NCBI RefSeq assembly: GCF_018863195.1
Contig: NZ_JAHKRT010000010.1
Location: forward strand, 1 to 64,000
Reading direction: 5' to 3'
DNA: 64,000 nucleotides
DNA from: Sphingomonas quercus
GTDB lineage: Bacteria > Pseudomonadota > Alphaproteobacteria > Sphingomonadales > Sphingomonadaceae
Below, in pieces: positions 29,641 through 38,996 of the stretch. The notes below the pieces were generated by a model that was not told the DNA's origin, made no database searches, and worked only from the letters and a program-made list of their open reading frames with translations. Numbering within the stretch: position 1 is the first letter of the stretch; each line of letters begins with the position of its first letter. Both the position numbers and the translations under genes were made by a program.

Positions 29641-30396
29641 ATGCTCGCCCTCATCTCACCTGCCAAGACGCTTGATTTCAAGTCCCCTTTGCCGCCGTTG
29701 GAGGCCAGCCGGCCGCGTTTCGCGACGGAGGCCGAAACGCTCGCCGCCGCCGCCGCCAGGCTCGGGCCGAAGAAGCTCGGCCAGCTCATGCACATCTCGG
29801 ACAAGCTCGCCACGCTCAACGCCGAGCGTTATCGCGGCTTCGTGGATCAGGCGGAGCGGCCGGCGCTCTTCGCCTTTGCCGGGGACGTCTATACCGGGTT
29901 CGAGGCGAAGACGCTGGACGATCCCGCGATCGCCTTCGCGCAGGACCATGTCCGTATCCTCTCGGGCCTTTACGGTCTTTTGCGCCCGCTCGACCTGATC
30001 CGCCCTTATCGGCTGGAGATGGGCACGCGCTGGGCGCCGCGTCGCAAAAGCCTGATCGACTGGTGGGGCCGGCGCATCGCGGCCCTGCTCGCCGAGGATA
30101 TGGAGGAGGTCGGGACGAAGGTGATCGTCAACCTCGCCAGCCAGGAATATTGGGCGGCGATCGCCCCCTTCCCGCCCAGGGGCGCGCGCATCGTCACCAT
30201 CGATTTCCGCGAGCAAGGCCCGGACGGCCTGCGCTTCAACAGCTTCGCTGCCAAGCGGGCGCGGGGCATGATGGCGCGCTACCTGAGCGAGCATCGGCTG
30301 GACGACGTCGAGGCGCTGAAAGGCTTCGACAGCGACGGCTATCGCTGGCACGCCGCCGAATCGGACGGCGACAGGTGGCTGTTCGCGCGGGGCTAG
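29641..30396 (+). CDS. yaaA: peroxide stress protein YaaA (UPF0246)
   Basis: 251 aa from ATG 29641 ([13 protein letters not shown]). The conserved [36 protein letters not shown] and YRLEMG segments define the DUF328/YaaA family, which lowers intracellular iron-driven Fenton damage during H2O2 stress in E. coli and binds DNA through a helix-hairpin-helix-like fold. Its TAG stop shares the palindrome CTAG with the stop of hisI on the opposite strand. Confidence 0.92.
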   Translation: MLALISPAKTLDFKSPLPPLEASRPRFATEAETLAAAAARLGPKKLGQLMHISDKLATLNAERYRGFVDQAERPALFAFAGDVYTGFEAKTLDDPAIAFAQDHVRILSGLYGLLRPLDLIRPYRLEMGTRWAPRRKSLIDWWGRRIAALLAEDMEEVGTKVIVNLASQEYWAAIAPFPPRGARIVTIDFREQGPDGLRFNSFAAKRARGMMARYLSEHRLDDVEALKGFDSDGYRWHAAESDGDRWLFARG

Positions 30397-30749
30397 TCCC
30401 GCACCAGCGCCCCGCCCTCGATCCGCCGGTAGAAGCAGCTGCGCTCGCCGGTGTGGCACGCCGGCCCGGCGGCATCGACCTTCAGCCAAAGCGCGTCCTG
30501 ATCGCAGTCGATGCGCATCTCGACGACGCGCAGCACGTGGCCGGAGGTCTCCCCCTTCTTCCACAGCCGCCCGCGCGAACGGGACCAGAAATGCGCTTCC
30601 CCGGTCTGCATCGTCGCTGCGAGCGCGTCGGCATTCATATGGGCCAGCATCAGCAGCTCGCCGGTGCGGTGATCCGTGGCCACCGCCGTGACCAGCCCGG
30701 CCGCGTCCCATTTCGGCGCAAGCGCCGTACCCTGTTCGATATCCGTCAT
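30393..30749 (-). CDS. hisI: phosphoribosyl-AMP cyclohydrolase HisI
   Basis: 118 aa from ATG 30747-30749 ([10 protein letters not shown]). Metal-binding [11 protein letters not shown] and the zinc-site [14 protein letters not shown] plus [11 protein letters not shown] are diagnostic. It opens the purine ring of PR-AMP, the third step of histidine synthesis. HisE is not fused. It stands apart from the other his genes and is divergent from purF, both belonging to phosphoribosyl metabolism. Confidence 0.95.
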   Translation of the reverse strand: MTDIEQGTALAPKWDAAGLVTAVATDHRTGELLMLAHMNADALAATMQTGEAHFWSRSRGRLWKKGETSGHVLRVVEMRIDCDQDALWLKVDAAGPACHTGERSCFYRRIEGGALVRD

Positions 30750-30842
30750 GATTTCGTCATCTAGCCCATGCTTGGGGGGCGACAAGCCCCCCGCCCATCC
30801 CTATATGCGCGCCCATTCCTCAGCCACCGGGTTCCGCGATCG

Positions 30843-32300
30843 ATGCTCACCACCCATCCGTTCGACGACGACAAGCTGCACGAGGAGTGCGGCGTTTTCG
30901 GAGTGTGGGGGGCAGATGCCGCCTCCGCCATCGCCGCGCTTGGCCTGCACGCGCTCCAGCATCGCGGCCAGGAGGCAGCCGGCATCACCAGCTGGGATGG
31001 GCATCAGTTCCACACCCATCGCGCGATGGGCCATGTCGCCGGCAATTTCGATCGGGACGACATCATCCGCGGCCTGCCCGGCAAGGTGGCGATCGGCCAT
31101 GTCCGCTATTCCACCACCGGCGAGACGGCGCTGCGCAACGTCCAGCCGCTGTTTGCCGAGCTGTCCTCGGGCGGCTTCGCCGTGGCCCATAACGGCAACA
31201 TCTCCAACGCGATGAAGCTGCGCCGGGACCTCGTCCGCCGCGGGTCGATCTTCCAGTCCACCTCGGACACCGAGACGATCATCCATCTCGTCGCCACCTC
31301 CAGCTACCGCACGCTGCTCGATCGCTTCATCGACGCGCTGAAGCAGATCGAAGGCGCCTATTCGCTGATCTGCCTGACCAGCGAAGGCATGATCGTGTGC
31401 CGCGATCCGCTCGGCATCCGCCCGCTGGTCATGGGCCGGCTCGGCGACAGCTACATCTTCGCCTCGGAGACGGTCGGCCTCGACGTCGTCGGCGCTTCCT
31501 ATATCCGCTCGGTCGAGCCGGGCGAGCTGATCATCGTCTCGGACAAGGGCCTGCGCTCGCACCGGCCGTTCGCGCCGGTCCGTCCGCGTCCGTGCATCTT
31601 CGAGCATGTCTATTTCTCGCGGCCCGACTCGATCGTCGATGGCTCGTCGGTCTATTCGGTGCGCAAGCGCATCGGCGCCGAGCTGGCGATCGAGGATCCG
31701 ATCGACGCCGATCTCGTCATCCCGGTGCCGGACAGCGGCACGCCGGCCGCCATCGGCTATGCCCAGCAGTCCGGCATCCCGTTCGAGCTGGGCATCATCC
31801 GCTCGCACTATGTCGGGCGCACCTTCATCCAGCCGGGCGATCAGGTCCGCCATCTCGGCGTCAAGCTGAAGCACAATGCGAATCGGGCGCTCATCCAGGG
31901 CAAGCGCGTGGTGCTGATCGACGATTCGATCGTGCGCGGAACGACCAGCCTCAAGATCGTGCAGATGGTGCGCGATGCCGGCGCCGAGGAGATCCATATG
32001 CGGATCGCCAGCCCGCCGACGCGGCACAGCTGCTATTACGGCGTCGACACGCCCGAGCGGGCCAAGCTGCTCGCCGCCCAGATGTCGGTTGCCGAGATGC
32101 GGGATTACATCAAGGTGGACAGCCTCGCCTTCCTGTCGATCGAGGGGCTTTATCGCGCTCTCGGCGAGGACGCGCGGGAGGAAGCGCATCCGCAATATTG
32201 CGACGCGTGCTTCACTGGCTCCTACCCCACTCACCTCACCGATCAGGAGGATCTGGCGCCAGCGGACCAGCTCTCCATGCTTGCCGAGCGGATTGCCTGA
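30843..32300 (+). CDS. purF: amidophosphoribosyltransferase PurF
   Basis: 485 aa. The propeptide (about 15 residues) precedes the catalytic N-terminal Cys in HEECGVFGVWG, which becomes residue 1 after cleavage. The glutaminase half has RYSTTGE and HNGNISN; the PRTase half has VLIDDSIVRGTTS. Cysteines in RPCIFEH, HSCYYG and YCDACFTG match the four ligands of the [4Fe-4S] cluster in the B. subtilis type. It catalyses the first committed step of purine synthesis. The stop overlaps the SDR start as TGATG. Confidence 0.96.
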   Translation: MLTTHPFDDDKLHEECGVFGVWGADAASAIAALGLHALQHRGQEAAGITSWDGHQFHTHRAMGHVAGNFDRDDIIRGLPGKVAIGHVRYSTTGETALRNVQPLFAELSSGGFAVAHNGNISNAMKLRRDLVRRGSIFQSTSDTETIIHLVATSSYRTLLDRFIDALKQIEGAYSLICLTSEGMIVCRDPLGIRPLVMGRLGDSYIFASETVGLDVVGASYIRSVEPGELIIVSDKGLRSHRPFAPVRPRPCIFEHVYFSRPDSIVDGSSVYSVRKRIGAELAIEDPIDADLVIPVPDSGTPAAIGYAQQSGIPFELGIIRSHYVGRTFIQPGDQVRHLGVKLKHNANRALIQGKRVVLIDDSIVRGTTSLKIVQMVRDAGAEEIHMRIASPPTRHSCYYGVDTPERAKLLAAQMSVAEMRDYIKVDSLAFLSIEGLYRALGEDAREEAHPQYCDACFTGSYPTHLTDQEDLAPADQLSMLAERIA

Positions 32301-33043
32301 TGTCGCGCGCTTATGAGGGAAAGCTGGCGCTCGTCACGGGCGCCTCGCGTGGGATTGGCGCGGCGGTGGCCGAGGCGCTGGGCGCTGCCGGCGCGCATGT
32401 CGTGCTCGTCGCCCGCACCGCCGCCGGGCTTGAGGAAGTCGAGGAGCGCATTCATCAGGCCGGCGGCTCGGCGACCATCGCCCCGCTCGATCTCGCCGCC
32501 GGTGACGGCGTCGCCCGGCTGGCGGCGGCGGTCGGCGAACGCTGGAAGTCGCTCGACATCCTCGTCCTTAACGCCGCCATGCTCGGTTCGCTGACCCCGG
32601 TTCCGGCGATCGACGGCAAGGAATTCGGCCGGGTGATGACGCTCAACGTCATCGCCCAGCAGGCGCTGCTCGCCGCCTTCGATCCGCTGCTGCGCGCGTC
32701 TGCCGAGGCGAAGATCATCGGCATCACCTCGTCGGTGGCGGCCTCCCCGCGCGCCTATTGGGGTGCCTATGGCGCGTCCAAGGCGGCTTTCGAGACGCTG
32801 CTCCTCGCCTATGGCGACGAGATGAGCAACATCTCCGCGATCCGCGTGGCCATCGTCGATCCGGGCGCCACCGCCACCCAGATGCGCGCCCGCGCCTATC
32901 CCGGCGAGGATCCAGCAACGATCCAGAGCCCGGCGCAAACGGCGGACAAGCTGATGGCCCTCTTGGCGGAGGATTTCCCGACCGGCGCCCGCCGCCGGCT
33001 GGCCGGCTCCGCGCGCGGACAGAAGGAAGCGGTGGGGGCCTGA
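32300..33043 (+). CDS. SDR family NAD(P)-dependent oxidoreductase
   Basis: 247 aa. Classical short-chain dehydrogenase: nucleotide-binding TGASRGIG (near residue 15), NAAM, and the Ser-Tyr-Lys triad in ITSSVAASPRAYWGAYGASK. Ala/Thr residues after Arg in the first loop (VLVARTAAG) suggest NADP(H). The closest general type is the YciK-like group. It is translationally coupled to purF through TGATG, although a metabolic link is not obvious. Converges with cfa. Confidence 0.9.
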   Translation: MSRAYEGKLALVTGASRGIGAAVAEALGAAGAHVVLVARTAAGLEEVEERIHQAGGSATIAPLDLAAGDGVARLAAAVGERWKSLDILVLNAAMLGSLTPVPAIDGKEFGRVMTLNVIAQQALLAAFDPLLRASAEAKIIGITSSVAASPRAYWGAYGASKAAFETLLLAYGDEMSNISAIRVAIVDPGATATQMRARAYPGEDPATIQSPAQTADKLMALLAEDFPTGARRRLAGSARGQKEAVGA

Positions 33044-33097
33044 GCCGGGGCCAAACCCGAAGTCTTTGCAGCTGTGGATGACGAAGGGGCGGGCTGC

Positions 33098-34342
33098 TCA
33101 GTTCTTGACCAAGGTTACCTGCGCCACATCGATTCCGCCGCCGCGGAAGCCGCCTTCGCAATACATCAGGTAATAGCGCCATAGCCGGACGAACCGCGCG
33201 TCGAAGCCGGCGGGCAGCTTCCCCGCCGCAGCCGCCGCATCGAAGCGGACGCGCCATTGCTTCAGCGTTTCGGCATAATCGGGGCCGAAGCCGCGGCGGT
33301 CCTGCCATGACAGGCCGAGCCGCCCGGCGATCGCCCGGAAGCGGCTTTCCGAGATCAGCAGCCCGCCGGGAAAGATGTAGGTCTGGATGAAATCGGCATT
33401 GGCGGCATAGGCTTCGAAGATCGTGTCATCGATCGAGATGAACTGGATTGCCGCCCGCCCGCCCGGCTTCAGCACGCGGGCGATGGTGCCGAGATAGGCC
33501 GGCCAATATTCCTCGCCGACCGCCTCGACCATCTCGACGCTGGCGACGGCGTCGAACCGCCCGGCCACATCGCGATAGTCGACGAGCTCGATCACCGCGC
33601 CGGTACCGGCGAGCCGCGCCTCGGCGAACGCCTTTTGCTCCTCGGAAAGGGTGATGCCGAGCACATCCGCGCCGCGCCCCGCCGCCCGCTCGGCGAGCCC
33701 GCCCCAGCCGCAGCCTATCTCCAGCAAGCGGTCGCCGGCGGCCAGCTCCAGTCGATCGAGCAGCAGGTCGATCTTGCGATGCTGGGCGGCCTCCAGATCG
33801 TCGCCCGCGCTCCACACCGCGCTGGAATAGGTCATCGAGGGATCGAGCCAGGCGGCGTAGAAATCATTGCCGAGGTCATAGTGGAAGGCGATGTTACGCC
33901 GCGCCCCCGCGCGATCGTTGCGGCGCAGCGCGGTAAGCCGCCGGTTCAGCCACCGCACGACGCCGCGCGAGCGTCCGGCGCCGCCCAGCGTATGGCGATT
34001 GCGCATGAACAGGTCGAATAGCGGCACCGGGTCGGGGCTGGTCCATTCCCCCTTTTCCCACGCTTCATACCAGCCGACCGAGCCCCCCACCGCGAGACGC
34101 ACCAGCGCACGCCAATCCTTGAGCTCGACATCGGCGACCGGCCCGGCGCGCCGCCCGCCGAGGCGGCGGCGCGATCCCTCCGGCAAGGTGAGGTCGATCG
34201 CGCCCTCGGCCAGCCCGGCGTCGATCCGGTCCAGCAGCCGGCGGAACCCCGGCGCCACCAGCCGTGCAAGCCAGCCTTCGCCCGTGGCGAACAGCCGGCC
34301 CGCCCTCAGCAAATGATGTCCGCGATGGACGGGCGCATGCAT
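33098..34342 (-). CDS. cfa: cyclopropane-fatty-acyl-phospholipid synthase
   Basis: 414 aa. The C-terminal methyltransferase domain carries the SAM motif LLEIGCGWGGLAERAA; FHYDLGNDFYAAWLD and MTYSSAVW are the family signatures for lipid and bicarbonate binding, and YIFPGG and SVEMVEAVGEEYW are typical. It adds a methylene group to the double bond of unsaturated membrane phospholipids, a stationary-phase and acid-stress response. Preceded on the same strand (43 bases) by a small exported protein gene. Confidence 0.93.
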   Translation of the reverse strand: MHAPVHRGHHLLRAGRLFATGEGWLARLVAPGFRRLLDRIDAGLAEGAIDLTLPEGSRRRLGGRRAGPVADVELKDWRALVRLAVGGSVGWYEAWEKGEWTSPDPVPLFDLFMRNRHTLGGAGRSRGVVRWLNRRLTALRRNDRAGARRNIAFHYDLGNDFYAAWLDPSMTYSSAVWSAGDDLEAAQHRKIDLLLDRLELAAGDRLLEIGCGWGGLAERAAGRGADVLGITLSEEQKAFAEARLAGTGAVIELVDYRDVAGRFDAVASVEMVEAVGEEYWPAYLGTIARVLKPGGRAAIQFISIDDTIFEAYAANADFIQTYIFPGGLLISESRFRAIAGRLGLSWQDRRGFGPDYAETLKQWRVRFDAAAAAGKLPAGFDARFVRLWRYYLMYCEGGFRGGGIDVAQVTLVKN

Positions 34343-34385
34343 GGCATCAATATGCGCTCGTTACGGCGGAAAGAAAGCCCGCGCG

Positions 34386-34808
34386 TCAGGGCTTCTGGGT
34401 CGCCGCCGGCGCCGGCGCCGCCCGGGCGCTCTGGGCCAGCACGACGCGCGCGAAAATCTGCCGATCCTCGGGCGGCAGGGCGCGCATCGTCTCGGCGATT
34501 TTTTCCGCGACGCGCACCCGCGCCTCCCCTTCCGCCTGCGCCTCGGCCTTGAGCAGGCCCGCAAAGCCCTCGACGTCGATCGGGTTTGCGGTGGCGATGG
34601 TGCGCAGCCGGTCGCGCAACGCCTGTCGCCGCGCGGCATAGGCCGGCGCGTCCGGATCGGGCGCGGACAGGCGCTGAAGCACGGCGATTCCCGCCTCGGT
34701 CATGCCGAACTGGCGCATCTGCTGGAGGTAGCGGGGCGGCGGGCCGGGCGCGGCGGCCGGCGCCGCAGGTGTGGCGGCCTGGAGGGCGATCATCAGGGCG
34801 AGAAGCAT
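34386..34808 (-). CDS. exported small helical protein, possibly heavy-metal-sensor/Spy-like
   Basis: 140 aa from ATG 34806-34808 (MLLALMIALQ). Signal peptide residues 1-20 followed by an Ala/Pro linker and a helical domain with AARRQALRDRLRTIA, and a C-terminal LPPEDRQIFARVVLA, reminiscent of the periplasmic Metal_resist (CnrX/Spy-like) helical hairpin. No Met/His cluster is seen, so metal binding is doubtful. Lies just upstream of cfa on the same strand. Confidence 0.6.
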   Translation of the reverse strand: MLLALMIALQAATPAAPAAAPGPPPRYLQQMRQFGMTEAGIAVLQRLSAPDPDAPAYAARRQALRDRLRTIATANPIDVEGFAGLLKAEAQAEGEARVRVAEKIAETMRALPPEDRQIFARVVLAQSARAAPAPAATQKP

Positions 34809-34947
34809 GGCCACCGATGTACCAGCCGCCGCCCCCGTCCGCCAGCGTCCGCCGCCGCCCTCGCCCGCCACGCCGCGCCGATGCTTTTCACCCGGACGGG
34901 GGGCGGCTAGGGGCTGTGTCCCGCGACATCCCCGCAGGAGACCGGCA

Positions 34948-35430
34948 ATGAGCGAACTTCCCTATCGGCCAGCGGCCGCGATCATGCTGCTCAATGCGGA
35001 GGGCAAGGTGTGGGTCGGCCAGCGCCTCGATAATGCGCTGGAAGCCTGGCAGATGCCGCAGGGCGGGCTCGATCCCGGCGAGAATCCCCGTGCCGCCGCG
35101 CTGCGCGAGCTGGAGGAGGAAACCGGCATCCGCGCCGATCTGGTCAGCATCATCGCGGAAGCGCCCGAACCCCTGCTCTACGATCTGCCGGCCGACCTCG
35201 TCGGCAAGGTGTGGCGCGGTCGCTATCGCGGGCAGCGCCAATATTGGTTCCTCTGCCGCTTTCTCGGCACTGATGCGGATGTGAACATCGCCACGCCCGA
35301 GCCTGAGTTTCGGGCCTGGCGCTGGGCCGAGCCCGCCGAGCTGCCCGACATGATCGTGCCGTTCAAACGCGCCCTTTACGAAGATGTGCTGAAGCTCTTC
35401 GCCGATCACCTCACCTTGCCCGAGGCCTGA
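34948..35430 (+). CDS. rppH: RNA pyrophosphohydrolase RppH (Nudix)
   Basis: 160 aa, ATG 34948 with AGGAG 8 bases upstream. Complete Nudix box GLDPGENPRAAALRELEEETG preceded by WQMPQG, plus FLCRFLG, matches the RppH/NudH group that strips pyrophosphate from 5'-triphosphorylated mRNA to start decay (or cleaves diadenosine polyphosphates). It is followed after 3 bases by the DUF481 gene. Confidence 0.93.
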   Translation: MSELPYRPAAAIMLLNAEGKVWVGQRLDNALEAWQMPQGGLDPGENPRAAALRELEEETGIRADLVSIIAEAPEPLLYDLPADLVGKVWRGRYRGQRQYWFLCRFLGTDADVNIATPEPEFRAWRWAEPAELPDMIVPFKRALYEDVLKLFADHLTLPEA

Positions 35431-35433
35431 ATT

Positions 35434-36534
35434 ATGAAGTCGTCGCCGATCGCCGCCGCGCTGCTCTGCGCCACCCTGGTCTGCGCCGCGTCGCCCGCCG
35501 ACGCCGCCAAGCGCCCGGTGCGCCGCTCCGCGCGGCAGCGTGTCGCCACGCCGCCCCCGCCGCCGCCCATCCCCGTGGTCTGGGCGCAGGCGCCGCAGCC
35601 GGCGCCGCTGCCGATCCTGATCGTCGCCCCGCCCGAGCCGCCGGCCCCGCCGGTGGTCATCGCCGCGCCGCCGACGGTGGCGCTGCCCGACGCGGTGAAG
35701 GCGCTGCTTGCCGAAGCCGCGAAAACGGACGATCCGGCGATTCTGGCTTCGGTCGCCAAGGTGGCGCGCGCCGCCAATCCGCAGAATGCCGGCCAGATCG
35801 ATGCCGTCGTCGCCCAGAACGACGCCAAGCTCGCCGAGGAAAAAGCCCGCGCCGCGCGCGAAAAGGCCGATCGCCTCGCCAGCGCCGCCTTTCTCGATCT
35901 CCTGAAGGGCGAGGTCGAGCTCGGCGCTTCGCTGGCCGCCGGCAACAGCAACTATCTTGGCCTCTATTCGGCGGTGTCGCTGACCCGCGAGGGGCTGAAA
36001 TGGCGGCACAGCTTCAGCGGCCGCGTCGATTATCAGCGTACCGACGGTACCACCACCACCGAGCGCGCCACCGCGGCCTGGCAACCGCAATACAAGATCG
36101 ACGACCGGCTCTATATCTTCGGCCTCGCCCAGTACGAGCATGATCGCTTCCTGGGCTATGATCTGCGTCTCACCAGCGGCGCCGGCCTCGGCTACACGCT
36201 GGTCAACCGACCCGGACTCAAGATCGACGTCACCGGCGGCCCGGCGCTGCGCTACACCCGCGGCTTCGAGACCGAGGACCGCAGGACGGTGGCCGGCCGC
36301 GGCTCGCTGGCCGTGCGATGGACGATCGCGCCCGGCATCTCGTTCAGCCAGGACGCTGCCGTCTTCTACGAGGAGGAGGACAGCAACGCGACCGCCACCA
36401 CCAGCCTCGATACCAAGCTGATCGGTGCGCTCAAGGCCCGGCTTTCCTACAACATCACCTTCGAGCAGGACTCGCCCGACACCCGCAAGAAGGTCGACAC
36501 GCTGAGCCGCGCGACGCTGGTCTACGCATTCTGA
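35434..36534 (+). CDS. DUF481 outer-membrane beta-barrel protein
   Basis: 366 aa. Signal peptide 1-25 (ALLCATLVCAASPADA), a proline-rich stretch (residues 40-80, repeated PPPPP and PAPP) that may span the periplasm, a helical Ala/Lys segment (110-155), then a barrel domain starting VELGASLAAGNSNYLG, the typical DUF481 (YdiY-like) entry, and ending in a C-terminal Phe (LVYAF), the outer-membrane insertion signal. Role unknown; cargo or structural. Co-directional with rppH and astA. Confidence 0.85.
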   Translation: MKSSPIAAALLCATLVCAASPADAAKRPVRRSARQRVATPPPPPPIPVVWAQAPQPAPLPILIVAPPEPPAPPVVIAAPPTVALPDAVKALLAEAAKTDDPAILASVAKVARAANPQNAGQIDAVVAQNDAKLAEEKARAAREKADRLASAAFLDLLKGEVELGASLAAGNSNYLGLYSAVSLTREGLKWRHSFSGRVDYQRTDGTTTTERATAAWQPQYKIDDRLYIFGLAQYEHDRFLGYDLRLTSGAGLGYTLVNRPGLKIDVTGGPALRYTRGFETEDRRTVAGRGSLAVRWTIAPGISFSQDAAVFYEEEDSNATATTSLDTKLIGALKARLSYNITFEQDSPDTRKKVDTLSRATLVYAF

Positions 36535-36596
36535 GGGGGGTGGCGGGGCGTCGCCTTCCGCCCTATCCTCTGCATGTGGTGAGGGAGGACCCGGCA

Positions 36597-37595
36597 ATGA
36601 GCTGGCTGGTCCGCGCGGCGCGGGAAAGCGATCTCGGCGCGCTCTACGAGATGGCCAAGCTGACCGGCGGCGGCTTCACCAACCTGCCTGCCGATCGGGC
36701 CGCGCTCGCCGCCAAGCTTGCCCGTTCCGCAGAGGCCTATGCCAGCAGCGAGGAAGCGCCGGGCGATCATCTCTACGTGCTGGTGCTCGAGAACGCGCAG
36801 ACCGGCGCGGTGCGCGGCACGGCCCAGCTATTCTCCGGCGTCGGCCGTAGCTCTCCCTTCTACAGCTACCGGCTCGGCACGCTGAGCCAGATCAGCCGCG
36901 AGCTCGGCCGCACCTTCCGGGCCGAGATGCTGACGCTGACCACCGACTATGAGGGCTGCTCGGAGGTGGGCGGCCTGTTCCTCCACCCGCGCGAGCGGGC
37001 CGGCGGGCTCGGCATGCTGCTGGCGCGCAGCCGCTACCTGTTCATCGCCGGCCACCGCGCCCGTTTCGCCGCACGGATCATCGCCGAACTGCGCGGCGTC
37101 ATCGACGAAGGGGGCGGCTCCCCCTTCTGGGACGGCCTGGGCGCCAAATTCTTCGGCATGAGCTTCCAGGAGGCGGACGAGTTCAACGCCATCAACGGCA
37201 GTCAGGTGATCGCCGATCTCATGCCCCGCCACCCCGTCTATACCGCGATGCTGCCGGAGCCCGCCCGTGCGGCGATCGGCCGCCCGCATCCCGGCGGCCG
37301 CGCGGCGATGCGCATGCTGGAGGCGGAAGGCTTCGCGCATGAGGGCTATGTCGATCTGTTCGATGGCGGCCCGACGATGGTCGCGGCGACCGATGCGCTG
37401 CGCTCGATCCGGCTGGCGGAGCGCAGCGTCCTCGCCGGCATCGCCCCCGGCGGCGCACGCAGCCTGATCGCCTCAGGCCGGCTGGCCGATTTCCGTGCCT
37501 GCTGGGGCCTTTCCGGCGAGGGCATGATCGATGCCGGGGCGGCGGCCCTGCTCGATGTCGCGCCGGGGGACGAGGTGATCCGGGTCGCGGCCTAG
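36597..37595 (+). CDS. astA: arginine N-succinyltransferase
   Basis: 332 aa, GGAGG 9 bases before ATG 36597. GNAT-like fold with family segments LVRAARESDLGALYEMA, GFTNLPADR, GRSSPFYSYRLGT, EVGGLFLHPRERAGGLGMLLARSR and FWDGLGAKFFGM. First enzyme of the arginine succinyltransferase pathway (arginine plus succinyl-CoA). The remaining ast genes (B, C, D, E) are not in this window. Confidence 0.93.
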   Translation: MSWLVRAARESDLGALYEMAKLTGGGFTNLPADRAALAAKLARSAEAYASSEEAPGDHLYVLVLENAQTGAVRGTAQLFSGVGRSSPFYSYRLGTLSQISRELGRTFRAEMLTLTTDYEGCSEVGGLFLHPRERAGGLGMLLARSRYLFIAGHRARFAARIIAELRGVIDEGGGSPFWDGLGAKFFGMSFQEADEFNAINGSQVIADLMPRHPVYTAMLPEPARAAIGRPHPGGRAAMRMLEAEGFAHEGYVDLFDGGPTMVAATDALRSIRLAERSVLAGIAPGGARSLIASGRLADFRACWGLSGEGMIDAGAAALLDVAPGDEVIRVAA

Positions 37596-37607
37596 CGCGC
37601 CGGCGGG

Positions 37608-38027
37608 TTACACGAACAGCTTGAGCGCGCGCGGCACCCGCCTCGGCTCGCGGCCGGTGGCGATCGCCTCGATCACCTCCAGCGCATCCATCAGGTCGCG
37701 CGCGGCATAGGGTTTGCCGAGACAGCCGACCGAATAGGATTCCGTGCCGCTCGGGCATTGTCCGGCCACGAACAGCACGCGCACGCCCTTGTTGGCGGCG
37801 GCGTGGGCGACATCGATGCCGGTGCCGCCGCCCCTCAGGCTGATGTCTGCGAGCACCAGATCCAGTTCCTGCTCGGCGATCACCGCCAGCGCGTCGACCA
37901 CCCGGTCGACCGTCGCCACCACCTCATAGCCGGCTTCGGCGAGCATATGTTCGTTGTCGAACGCGACCAACGGCTCGTCCTCGACGATCAAGACCTTGCG
38001 AATGATCCGTACACGCTTACTGAACAA
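37608..38027 (-). CDS. single-domain response regulator
   Basis: 139 aa, only a receiver domain. TTG at 38025-38027 has GGAGG 4-5 bases upstream. Acidic pocket LIVEDEP, phospho-acceptor Asp61 in LVLADISL, and Lys105 in GKPY are present, but the usual switch Thr/Ser is Ala88 (FVAGQ). No output domain follows. Such proteins act as phosphate sinks or relay partners, e.g. in the alphaproteobacterial general stress response. No kinase is adjacent. Convergent with astA, divergent from the pseudouridine synthase gene. Confidence 0.85.
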   Translation of the reverse strand: MFSKRVRIIRKVLIVEDEPLVAFDNEHMLAEAGYEVVATVDRVVDALAVIAEQELDLVLADISLRGGGTGIDVAHAAANKGVRVLFVAGQCPSGTESYSVGCLGKPYAARDLMDALEVIEAIATGREPRRVPRALKLFV

Positions 38028-38123
38028 GCCGTCCTCCGTACCGCTCCGCCTGGCGGATCGCTGCGCTTGACCCCATATCGTTTCGGCTTGATGCGGGTTC
38101 CATCGCCGCACCGGAGACAGGAT

Positions 38124-38996
38124 TTGCCCACTCGGAAACCCTCGGGCGGCGCGCCGCGTTCCGCGGCCCCGCCGAAGAAAAGCCCGGCTGCCGCCCTCGC
38201 CCGCGAGCCGGATCGTCCGTTGCGCGCGCGCGCCGGCAAGGAGGAGCAGCGCATCGCCAAGCTTCTCGCCCGCGCGGGCATCGCCTCGCGCCGCGAAATC
38301 GAGCGGATGATCGCCGAGGGGCGCATCGCCGTGAACGGCACCGCCATCGACACGCCCGCGACCTTGCTGACCTCGCTCCACGGCGTCACCGTCGACGGCA
38401 AGCCGGTACAGGCGGCAGCGCCGGCGCGGCTGTTCCGCTTCCACAAGCCGGCCGGTTTCCTCACCACCGAGCGCGATCCGCGCGGACGGCCGACCATCTA
38501 TGACAAGCTTCCGCCCGGTCTGCCGCGGCTGGTGCCGGTCGGCCGGCTCGACATGAACACCGAGGGGCTGCTGCTTCTCACCACCGATGGCGGGTTGAAG
38601 CGGCAGCTGGAGCTGCCCGCCACCGGTGTGCCGCGCACCTACCGCGCCCGCGCTTATGGCGAGATCAGCCAGGCCCAGCTTGAGGAACTGATCCTCGGCA
38701 TCGAGATCGACGGCATCCGCTATGGCCAGATCGACGCCAATATGGAGCGCCGCACCGGCCGCAATGTGTGGATCGAAATGACGCTGACCGAGGGCAAGAA
38801 TCGCGAGGTGCGCCGCGTGCTGGAGCATCTCGGCCTGCAAGTGTCGCGACTGATCCGTACCGCCTACGGCCCCTTCCCGCTGGCGGACCTGCCCGCCGGC
38901 GCGGTCGACGAGGTCCGCCAGCACGACCTGATCATGTTCCGCAAATCGCTCGAGCAGGGCCGGCCGCGCCCGCCCAAGGCGGAACGCCCGGCATGA
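38124..38996 (+). CDS. rluB: 16S/23S rRNA pseudouridine synthase, RluB/RsuA family
   Basis: 290 aa from TTG 38124 (GGAG 7 bases upstream). A Lys/Arg/Ala-rich N-terminal extension (1-38) is followed by an S4 RNA-binding domain (about 40-95, RIAKLLARAGIASRREIERMI) and the catalytic domain with Asp143 in VGRLDMNTEGLLLLTTDG. The family converts specific uridines of 23S or 16S rRNA to pseudouridine; RluB is the best guess, RluE/F or RsuA possible. Stop overlaps rsmD start (ATGA). Confidence 0.88.
   Translation: MPTRKPSGGAPRSAAPPKKSPAAALAREPDRPLRARAGKEEQRIAKLLARAGIASRREIERMIAEGRIAVNGTAIDTPATLLTSLHGVTVDGKPVQAAAPARLFRFHKPAGFLTTERDPRGRPTIYDKLPPGLPRLVPVGRLDMNTEGLLLLTTDGGLKRQLELPATGVPRTYRARAYGEISQAQLEELILGIEIDGIRYGQIDANMERRTGRNVWIEMTLTEGKNREVRRVLEHLGLQVSRLIRTAYGPFPLADLPAGAVDEVRQHDLIMFRKSLEQGRPRPPKAERPA

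Noticed and set aside
34741-34808. Ala/Pro-rich codon repeats in the small exported protein
   Set aside because: Low-complexity linker of an exported protein, not a DNA repeat array.
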